7,678 nt of DNA, taken from contig DAOUYU010000080.1 of the NCBI GenBank assembly GCA_030673995.1, forward strand, positions 1 to 7,678. Reading direction: 5' to 3'. The notes below the pieces were generated by a model that was not told the origin of the DNA, searched no databases, and worked only from the letters and a program-made list of their open reading frames with translations. The stretch is from Candidatus Aminicenantota bacterium (GTDB taxonomy: Bacteria > Acidobacteriota > Aminicenantia > Aminicenantales > Aminicenantaceae). The position numbers and the translations under genes were made by a program. Numbering within the stretch: the first letter of the stretch is position 1; each line of letters opens with the position of its first letter. This document shows, one piece after another, positions 5,480 to 7,678 of this stretch.

Positions 5480-7258
5480 TTACTTTTTCTCAAAAACGAC
5501 CTTTCCGTCGATGATGGTATAGAGGGCCTCCGTTTTCAAAATCTCATCTTCCGGAATTTCAAGCAGGTTGCGGTCAAAAACAGAGATATCCGCCAGCTTC
5601 CCTTCCTCCAGGGAACCCCGAACATCTCCCTCAAAGGTCGCGTTAGCATTATTAATGGTATAAGCCCTGATGGCTTCCTCCACAGATATGCGCTGTTCAG
5701 GGAACCAGCCGCCTTCGGGTGTCCCATTCAGTGTCTTCCTTGCTACAGCCGCATAAATGAGGTATTTGGGATGCATATGGTAGAGAGCCGCACTTGTCCC
5801 GGGCCAATCCGAGCCAAAGCTCAGCATGGCTCCATTATCCAGGAGTGATTTAAAGGCATAAGCCCCCTTGCAGCGCTCATGGCCAATCCTCTCCTCCATC
5901 CAGCGCATATCATCAGAGATATGGTAGGGATTCACTTCGGCTATGACATTCAGGGCCTTGAATCTCGGAAAATCCTGAGGTCTGATAACCTGGGCATGGA
6001 TGACCCTGAAGCCCTTTAGATCAACGCCTTCATTTTTCAACCTTTCATAGAGGTCAAGCATCTCTGCCACGCCCCTTGTTCCGATGGCATGAACATTGGG
6101 GACAAAACCAGCGCCCAGACCCACCTTGATGAGACTGTACATTTTCTCCATGTTCCTCACTTTGCGCTCCCGGTCATCAGAAGTATGGCGGCGCCAGTGG
6201 CCGTAATTGTCCGGCTGGTCATCATAAGGTTTAAAGAAAAGAGCGCCGTGGGTTCCCATGATGCCGTCAATGTAACCTTTCAAGGCTCCGTAGCGCAGCC
6301 ACATATCCTTCTCTTTGGTCTTCGGATGAAGCCCTATCGTCAGACCTTTCTTCTTCAGCTCGGCTCCGCGGGAGAGGTCCGGTCTCAGCCAGACACGACA
6401 GGTCAATTCCCCGCTCTCCTGAAGTTCGATGAAGCGCTGTGTTTGATCGGGGCGGGCAATATCATGAATCTCCACGATGCCGGCCTCACGCAGTGCCCGG
6501 AGAGCAGCACGGTTCTCATCCAGCAACCTCTTATGAGACTTTGGCTTTATTGTTTTACTCATCCTGTCAAATGCAGGAGACTGGGGGAAGATTATTCCGG
6601 TCGGCTTACCATCACTGCCTATTTCCAAGCCTTTGACTCCACCCTTTTCCAGGCCTGCCGCATTAAGAGCAGCAGTATTGGCCAGCCACTCCCTATAATC
6701 AAAGCGACAGAGGAAGCAGGGATTGTTCGGCGTTAATTCATCTATCATGGAACGGTTCGGCCGCCACGTCTTCTTATTCTCTGATTTTTCTTCCCCGGCA
6801 TCAGCAAAAGCCCACTGCTCGTAGGCCCCCCAGAGGCCTCTTGTTATCCATTCTCCATCATCCAGTATATCGACAACTCTCCGGATCTCTTCCCTCAATC
6901 CTTTCTCACCGGAAACAGTCATCAGATTCGCATCATTGATCAACCCTCCAGCCATGTTAAAATGAACATGGCCATCGATAATTCCAGGCGTGACAAATGT
7001 CCCGCCTAAATCAATTACCCGGGTTTCATCACCGACGTATCTTTCTGCTTCACTGTCTTTTGTACAGACTTTAGTGATTTTATTTCCCGTGATAACCAAT
7101 GCCCTTGCCATGGGATTATCCGCATCGACTGTAAAGATGGCGCCGTTTAGCAAAACAAGGTCCGCAGGGGGCTTTTTCATGCAGGAACTGTTTAAAAAAC
7201 TTAAAATAAAAACCCCTGTGAAAATAAGGCCAAAAGCGAATTTTCCGGATTTTTTCAT
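5480..7258 (-). CDS. Exported YtcJ-type metal-dependent amidohydrolase (Amidohydro_3 family)
   Basis: A 592-residue protein. The N-terminus is an export signal: MKKSGK, a hydrophobic core (about 8-22), then LNSSC with C26. This is a possible lipobox, though N at -3 is atypical, so it may be a lipoprotein or a secreted protein. The amidohydrolase pattern starts ADLVLLNGAIFTVDADNPMA. PGIIDGHVH gives the metal-binding H97 and H99. The GALKGYIDGIMG stretch has K327, the likely bridging lysine. VHAIG (H390), VIHAQ (H421) and SFGSDWP (D484) supply the other metal ligands. The C-terminal small beta domain ends SLEEGKLADISVFD. The family hydrolyses amide or related C-N bonds in small compounds; the substrate is unknown. 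The usual HAIGD reads HAIGT here. The start is firm: AGGAGG ends four bases before ATG 7258, with a strong promoter upstream. Confidence 0.88.
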   Translation of the reverse strand: MKKSGKFAFGLIFTGVFILSFLNSSCMKKPPADLVLLNGAIFTVDADNPMARALVITGNKITKVCTKDSEAERYVGDETRVIDLGGTFVTPGIIDGHVHFNMAGGLINDANLMTVSGEKGLREEIRRVVDILDDGEWITRGLWGAYEQWAFADAGEEKSENKKTWRPNRSMIDELTPNNPCFLCRFDYREWLANTAALNAAGLEKGGVKGLEIGSDGKPTGIIFPQSPAFDRMSKTIKPKSHKRLLDENRAALRALREAGIVEIHDIARPDQTQRFIELQESGELTCRVWLRPDLSRGAELKKKGLTIGLHPKTKEKDMWLRYGALKGYIDGIMGTHGALFFKPYDDQPDNYGHWRRHTSDDRERKVRNMEKMYSLIKVGLGAGFVPNVHAIGTRGVAEMLDLYERLKNEGVDLKGFRVIHAQVIRPQDFPRFKALNVIAEVNPYHISDDMRWMEERIGHERCKGAYAFKSLLDNGAMLSFGSDWPGTSAALYHMHPKYLIYAAVARKTLNGTPEGGWFPEQRISVEEAIRAYTINNANATFEGDVRGSLEEGKLADISVFDRNLLEIPEDEILKTEALYTIIDGKVVFEKK

Positions 7259-7262
7259 GATC

Positions 7263-7268
7263 CCTCCT
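7263..7268 (-). promoter_or_regulatory. Strong ribosome binding site of the amidohydrolase gene
   Basis: Read leftward, AGGAGG is followed by GATC and then the ATG at 7258. This is a full consensus site that fixes the start. Confidence 0.85.
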
Positions 7269-7315
7269 AAAAAAGAATACCTTCGCTTATGATTTTACTC
7301 ATTATGACTTACCTG

Positions 7316-7345
7316 ATTATATCCTCGAATAAAAATCTTTGTCAA
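7316..7345 (-). promoter_or_regulatory. Perfect-consensus sigma-70 promoter for the amidohydrolase gene
   Basis: Read leftward, TTGACA (7345-7340) and TATAAT (7321-7316) are separated by 18 bp. Both hexamers are exact. Transcription would begin near 7309, giving a leader of about 50 bases before ATG 7258. This suggests strong housekeeping expression unless repressed. Confidence 0.85.
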
Positions 7346-7369
7346 AACATTAGCTTGTGAGTGTTTGTC

Positions 7370-7389
7370 ATTCCTGCGGAAGCGGGAAT
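7370..7389. repeat. Dispersed-repeat-like hairpin ATTCC(Y)...(R)GGAAT
   Basis: ATTCCTGC, loop GGAA, then GCGGGAAT gives an 8-bp stem with one T-G wobble and a tetraloop. It sits inside GTCATTCC...GGAATCCAG, a shape like the widely scattered short repeats of many bacteria (for example the Neisseria dRS3 form ATTCCC-N8-GGGAAT). No second copy is in this window, so its repeat nature here is inferred. Confidence 0.6.
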
Positions 7390-7412
7390 CCAGAATAAAT
7401 TTTTGAGTTGAA

Positions 7413-7441
7413 TTGATTATCTCATTTCTCTGTGATATAAA
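7413..7441 (+). promoter_or_regulatory. Candidate distal rightward promoter
   Basis: TTGATT (7413-7418), a 17-bp spacer and TATAAA (7436-7441) match four and five of six consensus bases. Transcription from near 7448 would give a leader of about 140 bases with several palindromes ahead of the gene at 7591. It could also serve a small RNA. Confidence 0.4.
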
Positions 7442-7501
7442 AAAATGTCAGCGTGATGCATCAAGCAAAAAGCGAAAAGATGCGAAAATAAACGGTTTAT
7501 T

Positions 7502-7513
7502 ATGAAATTTCAT
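7502..7513. promoter_or_regulatory. Perfect 12-bp palindrome, candidate operator
   Basis: ATGAAATTTCAT is its own reverse complement and ends nine bases before the -35 box of the proximal rightward promoter. That is a normal place for a regulator site. A second perfect palindrome, TGATGCATCA, lies at 7454-7463. Confidence 0.4.
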
Positions 7514-7522
7514 GAGGTAATC

Positions 7523-7550
7523 TTGACGGAATCTTATTCACAGCTTTAAT
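7523..7550 (+). promoter_or_regulatory. Proximal sigma-70 promoter for the gene at 7591
   Basis: TTGACG (7523-7528), a 16-bp spacer and TTTAAT (7545-7550) each match five of six consensus bases. The leader would be about 34 bases. It contains the small hairpin ACAGA-TCAT-TCTGT (7563-7576) just before the ribosome binding site. Confidence 0.6.
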
Positions 7551-7578
7551 TTAATACTGAAAACAGATCATTCTGTCC

Positions 7579-7585
7579 AAGGAGG
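7579..7585 (+). promoter_or_regulatory. Strong ribosome binding site of the rightward secreted-protein gene
   Basis: AAGGAGG is followed by TTCCG and then ATG at 7591. It sits two bases after the small hairpin at 7563-7576. Confidence 0.8.
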
Positions 7586-7590
7586 TTCCG

Positions 7591-7678
7591 ATGAAAAAGA
7601 AAATCTTTCCGCTCATTTTATTACTGGCTTTTCTTTTTCAACCAGGTCTTCACAGATTAAGCTCAGAATCCGTCCAGG
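7591..7678 (+). CDS. Start of a secreted protein gene, 3' end missing
   Basis: Only the first 29 codons are in the window. They form a typical signal peptide: MKKK, the hydrophobic core IFPLILLLAFLF, then a polar stretch with SSES where signal peptidase I could cut. No cysteine is present for lipid attachment. The strong AAGGAGG site and two candidate promoters upstream support a real start. The product is exported; its function cannot be told from this fragment. It is divergent from the amidohydrolase, with which it shares a 332-bp control region. Confidence 0.8.
   Translation, partial: MKKKIFPLILLLAFLFQPGLHRLSSESVQ

Noticed and set aside
5366..5848. 160-codon rightward ORF across the gap and the amidohydrolase 3' end
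   Set aside because: Most of it is antisense to conserved amidohydrolase codons, and it has no start signals.
6089..6736. 215-codon rightward ORF opposite the amidohydrolase
   Set aside because: It lies wholly inside a clearly conserved gene on the other strand, has no ribosome binding site and shows no domain pattern.

Overview
The window looks like ordinary bacterial chromosome of moderate, slightly AT-leaning composition. Genes are long, start sites often carry strong AGGAGG-type ribosome binding sites, and there is a type IV pilus-type gene pair, a c-di-GMP-type phosphodiesterase operon and an exported amidohydrolase. This mix fits a Gram-negative-type, motile or surface-attached bacterium. 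Aminicenantes/Acidobacteriota or a deltaproteobacterial relative is my guess from gene style; the sequence does not prove it.

Layout. Positions 2-1219 (+) hold the 3' part of a pilus-assembly-type beta-rich protein that is open at the window edge. It overlaps by one base a GspH/FimT-type pseudopilin (1219-1674, +). A 298-bp gap between convergent genes follows. It contains a large imperfect stem-loop (1695-1764) with T-runs on both sides, suited to stopping transcription from both directions, and a GC-rich stretch with inverted repeats.

On the minus strand, reading leftward from 5297, come a 614-aa HEAT-repeat protein (3453-5297) and a 498-aa HD-GYP protein (1973-3469). Their reading frames overlap, and the two proteins share a related N-terminal module of about 100 residues. 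This pair is the most distinctive thing in the window: it looks like a two-protein signalling unit made of an HD-GYP enzyme and a HEAT scaffold with the same input/dimerisation domain. A 182-bp AT-rich gap separates it from an upstream gene on the same strand for a YtcJ-type amidohydrolase with an N-terminal export or lipoprotein signal (5480-7258, -), which has its own perfect-consensus promoter.

The right end (7259-7590) is a divergent intergenic region. It has the amidohydrolase promoter, a dispersed-repeat-like ATTCC...GGAAT hairpin, two candidate rightward promoters and several short perfect palindromes. A new rightward gene for a secreted protein starts at 7591 and is cut by the window end.

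How the genes may work together: HD-GYP phosphodiesterases commonly control pilus-dependent motility, so the convergent pilus and HD-GYP operons could be functionally linked, but this is inference from proximity. The amidohydrolase and the secreted protein show no evident link to either.
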